DNA of 64,000 bases. It comes from Clostridiales bacterium. Its GTDB lineage: Bacteria > Bacillota > Clostridia > Christensenellales > Aristaeellaceae. Below, one piece after another: positions 1 through 10,121 of this stretch. The stretch is taken from assembly GCA_016930575.1 (NCBI GenBank), contig JAFGGL010000006.1, positions 1 to 64,000 on the forward strand, read 5' to 3'. Numbering within the stretch: the stretch's first letter is position 1; each line of letters starts with the position of its first letter. Under the pieces are notes generated by a model. That model did not search any database and had not been told where the DNA came from. It saw only the letters and a program-made list of their open reading frames with translations. Made by a program: the position numbers and the translations under genes.

Positions 1-286
1 ACGAAGGAGGAAGAACCGATACCTCATACCTTGGCTGGGTCAACGGCGACATTATACCATGAACCCGGATCTTTGTATAGGTAAAATTTCTGATTTTTAA
101 ACTAATTCGATCTTACATTCTGTTAGCTTTTTTACATCCGCAACCGCCGCCGCATATCCCGCAGTCTTATATACGACCGTTAGACACTTTTCAAATGACT
201 TTCGATTCGTTATATTGAAACCCAGGTTTGCCCAAGTTTTATGTGCAAACCACCACTACATTTTTTACAATGGGGATGAGCACTAC

Positions 287-610
287 ATGGATTACATTGA
301 CCTGGGACGCCGAATTAGGAAACAGCGCACACAGCGCGGATGGACACAGGAAGCCCTGGCGGAACGTGTGAACGTGTCCACTTCTTTCGTGGGCCATGTT
401 GAGCGCGGCTCCCGTAAAGCCAGCCTGGAAACACTTGTCTCAATGGCCAACGCATTGGATGTGAGCGTTGATTATCTGCTGTCAGGCAGCATCAATAACA
501 GCGTTATCGGTCCGATGCCAAAAGGGTTGAGCAACCAGCAGCGAACCGCACTCAAGGAGATTCTGACCACGATACAGGACAACCTGTCGGAATGGGAAAA
601 GGATCAGTAG
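287..610 (+). CDS. XRE-family helix-turn-helix transcriptional regulator
   Basis: MDYIDLGRRIRKQRTQRGWTQEALAERVNVSTSFVGHVERGSRKASLETL is a classic HTH_3 motif; start taken as the internal ATG of ORF 215..610. Confidence 0.85.
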   Translation: MDYIDLGRRIRKQRTQRGWTQEALAERVNVSTSFVGHVERGSRKASLETLVSMANALDVSVDYLLSGSINNSVIGPMPKGLSNQQRTALKEILTTIQDNLSEWEKDQ

Positions 611-617
611 CGTAGCG

Positions 618-645
618 AAGCGTACCGAACGGTACGCTTTTTTTA
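618..645. terminator. Rho-independent terminator
   Basis: AAGCGTACC-GAAC-GGTACGCTTTTTTT hairpin plus T-tract after the XRE gene. Confidence 0.8.
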
Positions 646-654
646 TACCTTTAT

Positions 655-1686
655 TTAGTCAGAAAAACCGTCGGTTTCCAATATCGTCCCATCCGGTTCC
701 ACCCATAGAGCCTCGGCATCTGAAAAACCGGACAGCATCGCCTTGCCCTTTTCTGCGGAAACCGTAAACAAGGCCGTAGACAGCGTGTCCGCGACCCCGG
801 AATCCTGCGTAAGGATCGTGACCGACCTGGCGTACCGGGCAGGCATCAGCGTATGCGGATCGATGATATGGTGATATTGCACGCCGTCCACCGTGTAATA
901 GCGCTGATAACTCCCGCTTGTGACCATGGACCGGTCCTTGAGCGATACGGTGGCGATGTCGCCTGTGCCACTTTCTGCGCCCGGGTTCTGCACGCCGACC
1001 TGCCAGGGCGTTCCGTCTCCGCGTACGCCGACAGCGCGCACGTTGCCGCCTACGCTCAGCAGCGCGCTGTCCACACCGTCCGCCATCATCAGCTGCGCTG
1101 TGCGCTCCGTGGCATAGCCTTTTGCGATCGCGCCGACATCCAGCGACATTGCGGAATCCGCAAGGTAAACCGTCATCAGCGTTTCGTCAATGATCAGCTG
1201 GTCGATATCCATATGCCGCGCGGCGGCTTCGAGCGCGTCCATGTCCGGCAGCGACGCGTTTTCGGGATCCGCGATTCCCACCGTGCGCTTCTCATGCCAC
1301 AGCGAAAGCACGCTGCCCATGGCGATGTTCACCTGGCCGCCGGTCGCAGCGTACATCTCTTTACCGAATAAAAGCAGGTCGATGATCCTCCGGTCCACTT
1401 CGACCGGCGCGATGCCCGCGCTGTCGTTGACGGTTTTCAGATTGTTTGAACCCTCATAGGTATTGTATATGTCAAACAGGCGATGGCAGGCGCGCAGTTC
1501 GTCTCTGGCGGCTGTTGCGATCCGCGTCGCTTCCGCTTCATTATCCGCGTAGATCGTCAGTTCCGTATAGGTATCGAACAAATCCAGGAAGCTTGCCTTG
1601 AATCGCCTGCTTTCCTGCGAATTTCGCGGTACTACAATGATGGTGATCAGCAAAACCGCGAAACAGACGATCCAAATCTTCTTCAT
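655..1686 (-). CDS. apbE: ApbE-family FAD:protein FMN transferase (lipoprotein/membrane-anchored)
   Basis: ApbE signatures: SLDVGAIAKGYATERT, SVGGNVRAVG, GVQYHHIIDPHTLMPA, MVTSGSYQRYYTVDG; N-terminal TM. Confidence 0.9.
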   Translation of the reverse strand: MKKIWIVCFAVLLITIIVVPRNSQESRRFKASFLDLFDTYTELTIYADNEAEATRIATAARDELRACHRLFDIYNTYEGSNNLKTVNDSAGIAPVEVDRRIIDLLLFGKEMYAATGGQVNIAMGSVLSLWHEKRTVGIADPENASLPDMDALEAAARHMDIDQLIIDETLMTVYLADSAMSLDVGAIAKGYATERTAQLMMADGVDSALLSVGGNVRAVGVRGDGTPWQVGVQNPGAESGTGDIATVSLKDRSMVTSGSYQRYYTVDGVQYHHIIDPHTLMPARYARSVTILTQDSGVADTLSTALFTVSAEKGKAMLSGFSDAEALWVEPDGTILETDGFSD

Positions 1687-1831
1687 GCGCGTCTTCCTTT
1701 CATTCATCATGATGAAACGGCGGTTTTCCTTTGCTGAGAAATACCTTATCATAGCGCCTATTGCCCGTCAAGGCTGCGTTCCTTCCGGCCTCCGTCTCCC
1801 GTACGTTTTGGCATGATTCCGCGTTTTTCCA

Positions 1832-1860
1832 TTGAATCCCTTTCATTGAAATGCTATAAT
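1832..1860 (+). promoter_or_regulatory. Sigma-A type promoter for the eetA-like cluster
   Basis: TTGAAT-17 nt-TATAAT. Confidence 0.6.
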
Positions 1861-1904
1861 AGACCGTACCGTTGGCATTCCCTGAGCGGCGGATTGGAGG
1901 ATTC

Positions 1905-2297
1905 ATGAAGCGTAGGGATATCATCATTCTTGCGATTGTGCTGGTTGCGAGTTTGACGCTGTATCTGCTGCGTCCCAAAGCCATTGAGGATTCCGCCGCC
2001 GCGGTCTACCTGCGCATCTCTATCGCCGGACAGACGCAGGAGTTGATTCCGCTGACGGAGGAACGCGCGATCCGCATAGAGCAGGAGAACGGGGATTACA
2101 ATATTATCCAGATCTTCAAGGGCGGATTTCGCATGCTTGAGTCCAACTGCCGCAACCAGGACTGCATCCGCCAGGGAGACGTGACCGCAGACAATATCGG
2201 CGGCCGCGCGCTAGCAAACGAGATCATCTGCCTGCCGCATCAGCTGGTTCTCTCCCTCGTTACCGAGGATGAGACTGTGTTGGAGCTCGACCCGTGA
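1905..2297 (+). CDS. NusG domain II-containing membrane-anchored protein (EetA-like)
   Basis: Single N-terminal TM; NCRNQDCIRQGDV and IICLPHQLVL signatures of the NusG_II/EetA family. Confidence 0.75.
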   Translation: MKRRDIIILAIVLVASLTLYLLRPKAIEDSAAAVYLRISIAGQTQELIPLTEERAIRIEQENGDYNIIQIFKGGFRMLESNCRNQDCIRQGDVTADNIGGRALANEIICLPHQLVLSLVTEDETVLELDP

Positions 2298-2830
2298 TGA
2301 AGACACGCAGACTGGCGTTTGCCGCCGTTTTAATCTCCGTCATGATGGTGCTGGGGTACCTGGAAAGCCTTCTGCCCGTCTCTCCCATTCCCGGTATCAA
2401 GCTTGGGCTTGCCAACGGCATCCTCATCATTTCGCTGTATTGGCTCGGGGTTCCGGCAAGTTTTCAGATTATGCTCATTAAGAACGTGCTCCTCGGGCTG
2501 CTGCTGGGTAACCCGATGCTGATTCCCTACAGCGTTTCCGGCGGCATACTAAGCCTGGCGCTGATGAGTATACTGTACAGGCGGCAGGGCATCAGCCCTA
2601 TCGGCGTGGGTATAGCCGGCGGCGTAACGCATAACATCGGCCAGGTTCTCCTGGCTATGATCATCCTGGGCACGCCGTCCCTGCTCTTCTACCTCGCGAT
2701 ACTCATGCCGTCTGGCGCAGTGATGGGCTTCATCACAGGTACGATCGCCAAAGTGCTGATGCGGCATTTCCCGCCGCATAAATACCTGAAACAGCAGATC
2801 AATATACAAACGGAGGAAACAATACCGTGA
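2294..2830 (+). CDS. Gx transporter family protein (HepSY/EetB-like membrane protein)
   Basis: LESLLPVSPIPGIKLGLANGILIISLYWLG...GGVTHNIGQVL typical of Gx_transporter/heptaprenyl diphosphate synthase component I. Confidence 0.8.
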   Translation: MMKTRRLAFAAVLISVMMVLGYLESLLPVSPIPGIKLGLANGILIISLYWLGVPASFQIMLIKNVLLGLLLGNPMLIPYSVSGGILSLALMSILYRRQGISPIGVGIAGGVTHNIGQVLLAMIILGTPSLLFYLAILMPSGAVMGFITGTIAKVLMRHFPPHKYLKQQINIQTEETIP

Positions 2831-3369
2831 AGAAACATGCCTGGCTCATCCTGACCCTGATTGCTCTGATCGCAGGTCTCGCACTGGCAGCAACCAATAT
2901 GGTCACGGCCGGCCCCATTGAACAGCAGCGTATACAGGCTGCAAAGGAAGCACGGACAGCCGTTTTCCCGGATGCGAGCAGCTTTGAAGAAATGCAAACA
3001 GACACGGATACCGGGCTGGATAGCATATACGAAGCTAAATCAGAAACGGCCACCCTGGGCTACGTGCTGCAGATCACCGTGTCCGGATACGCCGGCCCGA
3101 TCGAGATCATCGTCGGGATCGATACCGGGGGCATGATCACGGGCCTGACCGTCGGCGGCAGCGATTTCGCGGAGACCGCGGGGCTTGGCACACAGGTGAA
3201 GGGAACCGCGTTTACCGATCAGTTCGTCGGCCTTTCCGAAATACCGACCCTCAACGGAAACGTGGATACGATCAGCGGCGCGACCATTTCCTCTTCCGCG
3301 GTCATCAACGGCATTATCCGCTGTTATCAGCAGTGGGAAACGATCACCGGCGGCAATGGAGCCCGTTAA
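2827..3369 (+). CDS. FMN-binding domain protein (RnfG/NqrC-like), probable ApbE substrate
   Basis: N-terminal TM and DTISGATISSSAVINGI, the flavinylation motif (S/T-G-A-T). Confidence 0.85.
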   Translation: MKKHAWLILTLIALIAGLALAATNMVTAGPIEQQRIQAAKEARTAVFPDASSFEEMQTDTDTGLDSIYEAKSETATLGYVLQITVSGYAGPIEIIVGIDTGGMITGLTVGGSDFAETAGLGTQVKGTAFTDQFVGLSEIPTLNGNVDTISGATISSSAVINGIIRCYQQWETITGGNGAR

Positions 3370-3541
3370 AAATCACCGCCGTTTCCGGCGCACTGCACAA
3401 AGCGGCCGCGCAGCATAGATCCGAAATATATAAAGCCATACCTGCTACGATACGCCTATCGTCACTATTTCCTTTCGAAGTTATTCGCACCGGGCGATTT
3501 ACATAGGATTCACTGCTCAATCTATACATTGGGAGGAAAGT

Positions 3542-5659
3542 ATGATGAAGAAGATCGCAAGTCTCGTTTGTGTGTTGTTGTTACTACTGACCGTTGTATC
3601 CGTACCCACCGCCCTCGCCACGGGAGTCGATTACTCCGGAGCCTGGAATTGCATGTATGTCGATTTTGGCGACGGCGTGCTGCTTTCGGAATATCAGGGT
3701 ATGAACCTGCAGGAAATGATGCAGCTGCAGCTCAACTCCGACGGCAGCTTCGAGCTGAACAGCTTCGGCGAAGTAATTACGGGCGTATGGCAGCCGACAG
3801 GCGCCGGCATCGCCCTGATAGCCGAAGGCGAGGTCGTTGCGTTTTCCTATGAAGACGATATGCTGGTGAATACCGACGAAGGCATCACCATGTATTTCGC
3901 TCGCGCGGAGGAAACCCCGCAGCAGGGCGGGCTCAGTGCGCTGATGAATCTCGGACAAACGAACGAAACGCCGGATGTCGAGTTTGCGGGGAATTGGAAC
4001 TGCATTTCCTACGAAGCATCAGGCGTTTCCTATGACATCAGCATGTTCTTCCCGGACGGCATCACCATGACGTTGAATCCCGATGGAACAGGCTCTGTAC
4101 AGATCACGGCCGAGTATGCCGAGACCATCACCTGGGCGGCGGCGGACGGCGAACTGACCATCGACGGCAGCTATGTGCTGTTCGATCCGGTCTGGGACGC
4201 GGATACCGATACGCTGTCGCTGTGCTATGCGGTTGATATCATCCGCATCGTATTTGAAAAGGTCGAAGGAAACACGGCGGCTCCGGACGCTTCTGCCGCC
4301 CTGCCGCAGGTCTACACGTGCGATTTCTTCACCGTCACATTCCCCGAAGACTGGGAGCAGGACGAGTTTTTTACCTACAACTGGGATACATATTATTCAG
4401 TGCAATATAACCTCAGCGATGCCAGCGGTTCGACGCTGAGCAGCGTCCATATCAGCGTGAGCATCGAGGAAGTGGACGACTACCGCAGCAGAATCGACGA
4501 ACTGCTGGAATATGCCACCGAAGACGGTAGCGGTGCGCTGGATGAGGGAATGATCGGCGGGGTTATGTTCCGCAGCAAGACCTATGGGGATTACTGGATC
4601 TATACGGAGTATTGCGCGCGCGTGCCCGAAGCGTCTGTCACCATCTATGTGGCGATCTCCGAACCCGAAAACATACCGGATGTCCTTCCGGATATCCTGA
4701 ATTCCATCAGTTTCACCTATCCCATCCCGGATCCCCCGCTTGAGGATCCGCCCCTGCCGGAAGACGGCGTTCCCTATCAACCGTCACCCACCGCCTTCAA
4801 CGTGGGCGGGTATGATTTGCAGGCCGAATGGCTAACGACCGGCGCCTCCATCATCCCCAAAAACGAATACGACGACAGCATTGCGGCGATTGACGATACG
4901 GTGTACGTTCTCGCCAGCGAGAAACTGTATGCGCTCGAACGCAGCGGCGCGACGCTTGCCGCAGCTCCGGATTCTCCGGTGGCCCTTGGCGACGCTTACA
5001 GTCTGCTCAGCGCCGCATGGGATGGAACGCTGTATATCACCAACGGCTTCTATTCGGCGATCGCCTATAAGGACGGAACAGCCGAGGAATTCGATATGGA
5101 CGGCTATCTGGCAATGCACCCCGAAGGAAATTGGGGGCTTTGCTACTGGTCTTCCTATACCGTGAAAAAGATCACCTTCACACCCGACGGTATAGCTACG
5201 AAAGACTGGATACTCAAAGACCTTTCCGAAGACACCCGGCAGGGTCGGTTCAGCTCAGTCAGCCATATCCAGATCACGCCCGACTATATCTTCGTAGGCG
5301 GAGTGGATTCCGCCACCGAGTATGCGACCCGTATCGCAATGTACGACTTGGACGGCAACGAACTGGCTGTATTCGGCAGCGAAGATTGGTCGGATTACTC
5401 GGCCATCGGCTCGGTCGCCGGTATCGCGCAGACCAACAACGGCATCCTCGTAATGGACGGTTATAATGAGGACATCAAGCTGTTCGCGCTGGACGGCAGC
5501 TTCCTGGGTTTGATCGGCTGTGACGAACTGCTTGGTACGGACAATCCCTGGCCGCTCGGGCTCACCGCGTCTGAAAACGGCGCGCTGGCGCTGCTGGCAC
5601 AGAAGCGTGAAGACGGATCCGCGATCGAGCTGCTTGTGTTCGAACTCACCGGATTCTGA
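3542..5659 (+). CDS. Secreted multidomain protein: two lipocalin-like repeats, a PsbP-like segment and a C-terminal beta-propeller-like region
   Basis: Signal peptide MMKKIASLVCVLLLLLTVVSVPTALA; internal repeats DYSGAWNCMYV and EFAGNWNCISY; RBS gggaggaaag. Confidence 0.7.
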   Translation: MMKKIASLVCVLLLLLTVVSVPTALATGVDYSGAWNCMYVDFGDGVLLSEYQGMNLQEMMQLQLNSDGSFELNSFGEVITGVWQPTGAGIALIAEGEVVAFSYEDDMLVNTDEGITMYFARAEETPQQGGLSALMNLGQTNETPDVEFAGNWNCISYEASGVSYDISMFFPDGITMTLNPDGTGSVQITAEYAETITWAAADGELTIDGSYVLFDPVWDADTDTLSLCYAVDIIRIVFEKVEGNTAAPDASAALPQVYTCDFFTVTFPEDWEQDEFFTYNWDTYYSVQYNLSDASGSTLSSVHISVSIEEVDDYRSRIDELLEYATEDGSGALDEGMIGGVMFRSKTYGDYWIYTEYCARVPEASVTIYVAISEPENIPDVLPDILNSISFTYPIPDPPLEDPPLPEDGVPYQPSPTAFNVGGYDLQAEWLTTGASIIPKNEYDDSIAAIDDTVYVLASEKLYALERSGATLAAAPDSPVALGDAYSLLSAAWDGTLYITNGFYSAIAYKDGTAEEFDMDGYLAMHPEGNWGLCYWSSYTVKKITFTPDGIATKDWILKDLSEDTRQGRFSSVSHIQITPDYIFVGGVDSATEYATRIAMYDLDGNELAVFGSEDWSDYSAIGSVAGIAQTNNGILVMDGYNEDIKLFALDGSFLGLIGCDELLGTDNPWPLGLTASENGALALLAQKREDGSAIELLVFELTGF

Positions 5660-5660
5660 G

Positions 5661-7358
5661 ATGCCGCAGCGATCCCCGGATACTAAAACGCTGATCGACA
5701 CGACCGCCGGCCGCCGCGAGCCGGATCTGGTTTTTAAAGGCGCTCGGGTCTTGAACGTTTTCACACAGGAGATCCTCCGGGCGGACGTCGCCGTGGCCGG
5801 AGATACGATCGCGGGCGTCGGCAGCTACAGCGCCGGCAGCGAGATCGAATGCAAAGGCCTGTATCTCTGCCCCGGATTGATCGACGCACATTGTCATATC
5901 GAAAGCTCGATGGCGGCACCCGCGGAATTATCCCGCGCGGTGCTGCCTTCGGGCACTACGGCGATGATTGCCGATCCGCACGAGATCGTAAACGTCTGCG
6001 GCACGCGGGGCTTGCAGTATATGCTGGACGCCGCGGAAAACGCCGTCTGCGATATCTTCTACATGCTGCCCTCCTGCGTGCCCACGACGCTGTTTGAAAC
6101 CACCGGTGCCGCATTCGCCGCAAATGACATGCGCCCGTTTCTTCATCATCCGCGCGTACTCGGACTTGCCGAGATGATGAACTTCCCCGGCGTGGTCGCG
6201 GGTGAACAGGCGGTGCTTGACAAACTCAAGCTGTTTCAGAACCGGAACGTCGACGGCCACGCGCCGGGGCTTACGGGCCGTGCGCTGCAGGCGTATATTT
6301 CGGCGGGAATCTCTACCGACCACGAGGCGACGGCCTTCAGGGAAGCCGCCGAGAAAGCGCGCGCGGGGCTTGCCGTTCTGGTACGCGAAGGCAGCGCTGC
6401 CCATGATTTGACCGTAATTCTGGAAGGCGTGCTGAAGGAGAAGCTGTCCACGCGCCGCTTCATGTTCTGCACCGACGACAAGCACCTGGACGACATCCGC
6501 CGCGACGGGCACATCGTCCATAACGTGCGCCTGGCTATCAAACTCGGTTTCTCCCCCGTCGAAGCTGTTTCGATGGCGACGTACAACACGGCGGAGCATT
6601 ACGGGCTGCGTGACCGCGGCGCGGTCGCCGCCGGCCGCCGCGCTGATCTGCTGCTCGTCTCCGATCTGCGGACGATGCGCATCGAGGCCGTATACAAAAG
6701 CGGCAGGCCCGCGGATGAACTGCTGACCGAACCGGCCGTATCACCCGCTATCCCCGGCAGTATCCTGCGCTCCGTACATCTCAAGCCCGTTACGCCGGAC
6801 GATCTGCAATTGGAAGTTGACGGAAAAACCGACGTGATTGAGATGGTTCCCTCCCAGCTTCTGACCAGGCATCTCCGGGAGGAAGTACCGTCGGTCAACG
6901 GCTATTTCGCGCCGTCCGCCGAATACGCAAAACTGTGCGTATTGGAGCGACACGGGATAAACGGCAACATCGCCGTCGCCCCGTTGAAAGGGTACGGGAT
7001 CTCCGGCGGCGCGGTGGCCACTTCGGTCGCGCACGACAGCCACAATGTCATCGCCGCCGGCGACAACGACAGGGATATCGCAATCGCCGTTAATCATATC
7101 CGTGAAATCGGCGGCGGGTACGCAATCGCATGCGGCGGAAAGCTCGCCGGTTCGCTACCGCTGCGAATCGCGGGATTGATGAGTGACGAACCCTGCGAAG
7201 CCGTCGAGCGCAAGACGCAGGTCATCCTGAAAGAAGCGAGCAAACTGCATATCGCAGAGGGAATCGAACCGTTCATCAGCCTGTCGTTCTTGGCGCTGCC
7301 TGTTATCCCCACGCTTCGGCTGACCGACAAAGGATTGATCGACCTGTTTTCTTCGTGA
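5661..7358 (+). CDS. ade: Adenine deaminase
   Basis: Start corrected within ORF 5520..7358; LYLCPGLIDAHCHIESSM, ADPHEIVNVCG, HAPGLTG, STDHEA, CTDDKHLDD, SGGAVATSVAHDSHNVIAAGDND. Confidence 0.93.
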   Translation: MPQRSPDTKTLIDTTAGRREPDLVFKGARVLNVFTQEILRADVAVAGDTIAGVGSYSAGSEIECKGLYLCPGLIDAHCHIESSMAAPAELSRAVLPSGTTAMIADPHEIVNVCGTRGLQYMLDAAENAVCDIFYMLPSCVPTTLFETTGAAFAANDMRPFLHHPRVLGLAEMMNFPGVVAGEQAVLDKLKLFQNRNVDGHAPGLTGRALQAYISAGISTDHEATAFREAAEKARAGLAVLVREGSAAHDLTVILEGVLKEKLSTRRFMFCTDDKHLDDIRRDGHIVHNVRLAIKLGFSPVEAVSMATYNTAEHYGLRDRGAVAAGRRADLLLVSDLRTMRIEAVYKSGRPADELLTEPAVSPAIPGSILRSVHLKPVTPDDLQLEVDGKTDVIEMVPSQLLTRHLREEVPSVNGYFAPSAEYAKLCVLERHGINGNIAVAPLKGYGISGGAVATSVAHDSHNVIAAGDNDRDIAIAVNHIREIGGGYAIACGGKLAGSLPLRIAGLMSDEPCEAVERKTQVILKEASKLHIAEGIEPFISLSFLALPVIPTLRLTDKGLIDLFSS

Positions 7359-7479
7359 GGAGCCTGCGGTTTTATTACAAAATCCAGTGAATATTCTTTG
7401 CAGGACAGGCTATAGATGTTACAATGGTATCCGTAACTATTATTTTTTACAGACATCCGCTTTAGAAAGGGGCAATACC

Positions 7480-7854
7480 ATGAAACAGCTCGTACAAACC
7501 GCCTCCGCGCCAAAGGCGATCGGCCCGTATTCCCAGGCCATCGCGATCAACGGTTTTGTGTATACTTCCGGTCAGCTGGGCATTGACCTGCAAACCGGCA
7601 AGCTTGCCGAAGGCGTGCAAGCGCAGGCCATTCTTGCCATGAAATATATCGGGGAGATCCTGTCCGCGCGCGGATTGTCCTATGATAATATCGTCAAAAC
7701 CACGATCTTTCTGGCGGATATGGCTGATTTTGCCGTTGTCAACGCCGCGTACCAAAGCCACTTCACCGGCGCGTATCCGGCGCGCAGCACCGTGCAGGTC
7801 GCCGGTTTGCCCCTGGGCGCGCGCGTGGAGATCGAGTGTGTTGCCGCTGCATGA
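7480..7854 (+). CDS. ridA: RidA family reactive intermediate/imine deaminase
   Basis: APKAIGPYSQAI...VYTSGQLGID...YPARSTVQVAGLPLGARVEIECVA. Confidence 0.92.
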   Translation: MKQLVQTASAPKAIGPYSQAIAINGFVYTSGQLGIDLQTGKLAEGVQAQAILAMKYIGEILSARGLSYDNIVKTTIFLADMADFAVVNAAYQSHFTGAYPARSTVQVAGLPLGARVEIECVAAA

Positions 7855-7868
7855 ATAAGGATGTACAG

Positions 7869-8711
7869 ATGTATAAAATTCTTGAGAAACAAATGCTTAA
7901 CCGGACCGTTGCACAGATTACGATTGACGCTCCTCTGATTGCCAACAAAGCGGAGGCGGGACAGTTTATCATCCTTCGCGCGAAAGAAAACAGCGAGCGC
8001 ATGCCGCTGACGATCGCGGCGTACGACCGCGTCGCCGGCACGATCATGTTGATTTTCCAGATCGTCGGCGCCGGAACGGCGGAACTGAACACCCTTTGCG
8101 AAGGCGACGCGATACTGGACTGCGTCGGCCCGCTCGGCAGGCCCACGCATACCGAAGGCCTCAAAAAAGTCTGCGTGGTCGGCGGCGGCGTGGGCTGCGC
8201 GATCGCGCTGCCCGTGGCGCAGAAACTGCATGATCAGGGTGCGGTCGTGCACAGCGTGATCGGGTTTCGCACGAGGGACCTGGTCATTCTGGAGGACGCG
8301 TTCAGATCCGTCAGCGAACAACTGCGCCTGATGACCGACGACGGCAGCTACGGCAGCAAGGGGCTTGTGACGACGGCGCTGGAGACGCTGATCAACGAAG
8401 GCAATGAATACGACGAGGTCATCGCCATCGGCCCGCTGGTGATGATGAAGCTCGTCAGCCTCCTGACGAAAAAGTACGGCGTGAAAACGGTCGTCAGCAT
8501 GAATACGATCATGGTGGACGGCACGGGCATGTGCGGCGGATGCCGGCTGACCGTCGGCGGCGAAATCAAATTCGCCTGCGTGGACGGGCCGGATTTCGAC
8601 GGTCACCTGGTGGACTTTGACGAAGCCATCAGCCGCAGCAGGATGTACGACACCTTCGAATGCAGGGCAAGGGACGAAGCCTGCAGGCTGTTCCCCGCGG
8701 AGGGCCGATAA
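7869..8711 (+). CDS. nfnA: Sulfide/dihydroorotate dehydrogenase-type FAD/NAD-binding subunit; NfnA-like ferredoxin-NADP+ reductase alpha subunit
   Basis: EAGQFIILRAKENSERMPLTIAAYD, CVVGGGVGCAIALP, C-terminal GTGMCGGCRLTVGGEIKFACVDGPDFDGH Fe-S site; adjacent NfnB. Confidence 0.85.
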   Translation: MYKILEKQMLNRTVAQITIDAPLIANKAEAGQFIILRAKENSERMPLTIAAYDRVAGTIMLIFQIVGAGTAELNTLCEGDAILDCVGPLGRPTHTEGLKKVCVVGGGVGCAIALPVAQKLHDQGAVVHSVIGFRTRDLVILEDAFRSVSEQLRLMTDDGSYGSKGLVTTALETLINEGNEYDEVIAIGPLVMMKLVSLLTKKYGVKTVVSMNTIMVDGTGMCGGCRLTVGGEIKFACVDGPDFDGHLVDFDEAISRSRMYDTFECRARDEACRLFPAEGR

Positions 8712-8712
8712 T

Positions 8713-10110
8713 ATGCCGGATCGAAACATGAGTACGGCGCAGACCCCGATGCCCGCACAGGATCCGGAAATCCGCGCGCACAATTTTCAGGAGGTCGCGC
8801 TCGGATATACCAAAGACATGGCGATCAGCGAGGCGAAGCGCTGCCTGGACTGCAAACACAAACCCTGCGTGGCGCAATGCCCCGTGATGATCGACATTCC
8901 CGCGTTTATCGGCAAAGTCGCGCAGGGCGATATGGAAGCCGCGTATGAGGTTTTAAGCGCAAACACCTCCCTGCCCGCCGTCTGCGGCCGCGTATGCCCG
9001 CAGGAGGTGCAGTGCGAACAAGTATGCGTGCGAAGCAAAAAAGGCGAGAGCGTAGCCATCGGCAGGCTGGAGCGCTTCGTCGCCGACTGGCACAGGGAAC
9101 ACAGCCATACCAAACCCAATAAACCAGCGCCGAACGGGCACAGGGTGGCCGTCGTCGGCGCAGGCCCCGCCGGGCTGACCTGCGCGGGCGATTTGGCAAA
9201 GCTCGGGTACGAGGTCGTTATTTTTGAAGCCCTGCATATGGCGGGCGGCGTTCTGGTGTACGGCATTCCGGAGTTCCGGCTCCCCAAGGACATCGTCGCC
9301 TATGAAATCGATAATGTCAAAGCCCTCGGCGTGAAGATCAAGACCAACGTGGTCATCGGAAAGACCCTGACGATCGACGAGCTGTTTGCGCAGGGATTCG
9401 AAGCCGTGTTCATCGGCAGCGGCGCGGGGCTTCCACACTTCATGCACATTCCGGGCGAAAACCTTAAAGGCGTGTACAGCGCCAACGAATACCTGACGCG
9501 CATCAATCTGATGAAGGCATATCGCGAAAACAGCCGTACGCCGATTAAGAAAAGCGACGCCGTCGCGGTGGTCGGCGGCGGCAACGTCGCGATGGACGCC
9601 GCGCGCTGCGCCAAACGGCTGGGCGCGAAAACCGTGTATATCGTCTACCGGCGCGGCCGCGAAGAACTGCCCGCGAGGCTGGAAGAGGTGGAGCACGCGG
9701 AAGAGGAAGGCATCCTCTTCAAGTTGCTTTGCGCCCCAACGGAGGTGCTCGGCGATGAAAACGGCTGGGTCAAAGGCCTGAAATGCATCGCCATGGAACT
9801 CGGCGATCCGGACGAAAGCGGTCGGCGCAGACCCGTCCCCAAACCGGACAGCGAATTCATCCTGGACGTGGATACGATGATCATGGCGATCGGCACCAGT
9901 CCGAATCCCCTGCTGTGTCAGACGACGAACGGGCTTGAGACCAACAAGTTCGGCTGTCTCGTCACCCGAAACGAAGACGGGCTGACCAGCTGCGACCGCG
10001 TTTACGCCGGCGGCGACGCCGTGATCGGCGCGGCGACGGTCATCCTCGCCATGGGTGCGGGCAAGCGCGCTGCCGCAGCTATCCACAGGGAGATTACAGG
10101 CAAACCGTAA
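8713..10110 (+). CDS. nfnB: NADPH-dependent glutamate synthase-like flavoprotein, NfnB subunit of electron-bifurcating transhydrogenase
   Basis: EAKRCLDCKHKPCVAQCPV, GRVCPQEVQCEQVCV, VAVVGAGPAGLTCAGDLAK, AVVGGGNVAMDAARCAKRLGA. Confidence 0.88.
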   Translation: MPDRNMSTAQTPMPAQDPEIRAHNFQEVALGYTKDMAISEAKRCLDCKHKPCVAQCPVMIDIPAFIGKVAQGDMEAAYEVLSANTSLPAVCGRVCPQEVQCEQVCVRSKKGESVAIGRLERFVADWHREHSHTKPNKPAPNGHRVAVVGAGPAGLTCAGDLAKLGYEVVIFEALHMAGGVLVYGIPEFRLPKDIVAYEIDNVKALGVKIKTNVVIGKTLTIDELFAQGFEAVFIGSGAGLPHFMHIPGENLKGVYSANEYLTRINLMKAYRENSRTPIKKSDAVAVVGGGNVAMDAARCAKRLGAKTVYIVYRRGREELPARLEEVEHAEEEGILFKLLCAPTEVLGDENGWVKGLKCIAMELGDPDESGRRRPVPKPDSEFILDVDTMIMAIGTSPNPLLCQTTNGLETNKFGCLVTRNEDGLTSCDRVYAGGDAVIGAATVILAMGAGKRAAAAIHREITGKP

Positions 10111-10121
10111 TTATCGTTGGA

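Noticed and set aside
8953-10086. 377-aa - strand ORF
   Set aside because: Antisense to nfnB, low-complexity shadow translation; same reasoning applies to ORFs 7680..8783 (-), 11222..12157 (+), 12169..13344 (+), 19599..20741 (+), 28203..29150 (+), 32091..33029 (+), 41876..42982 (+) and 60246..61553 (-)
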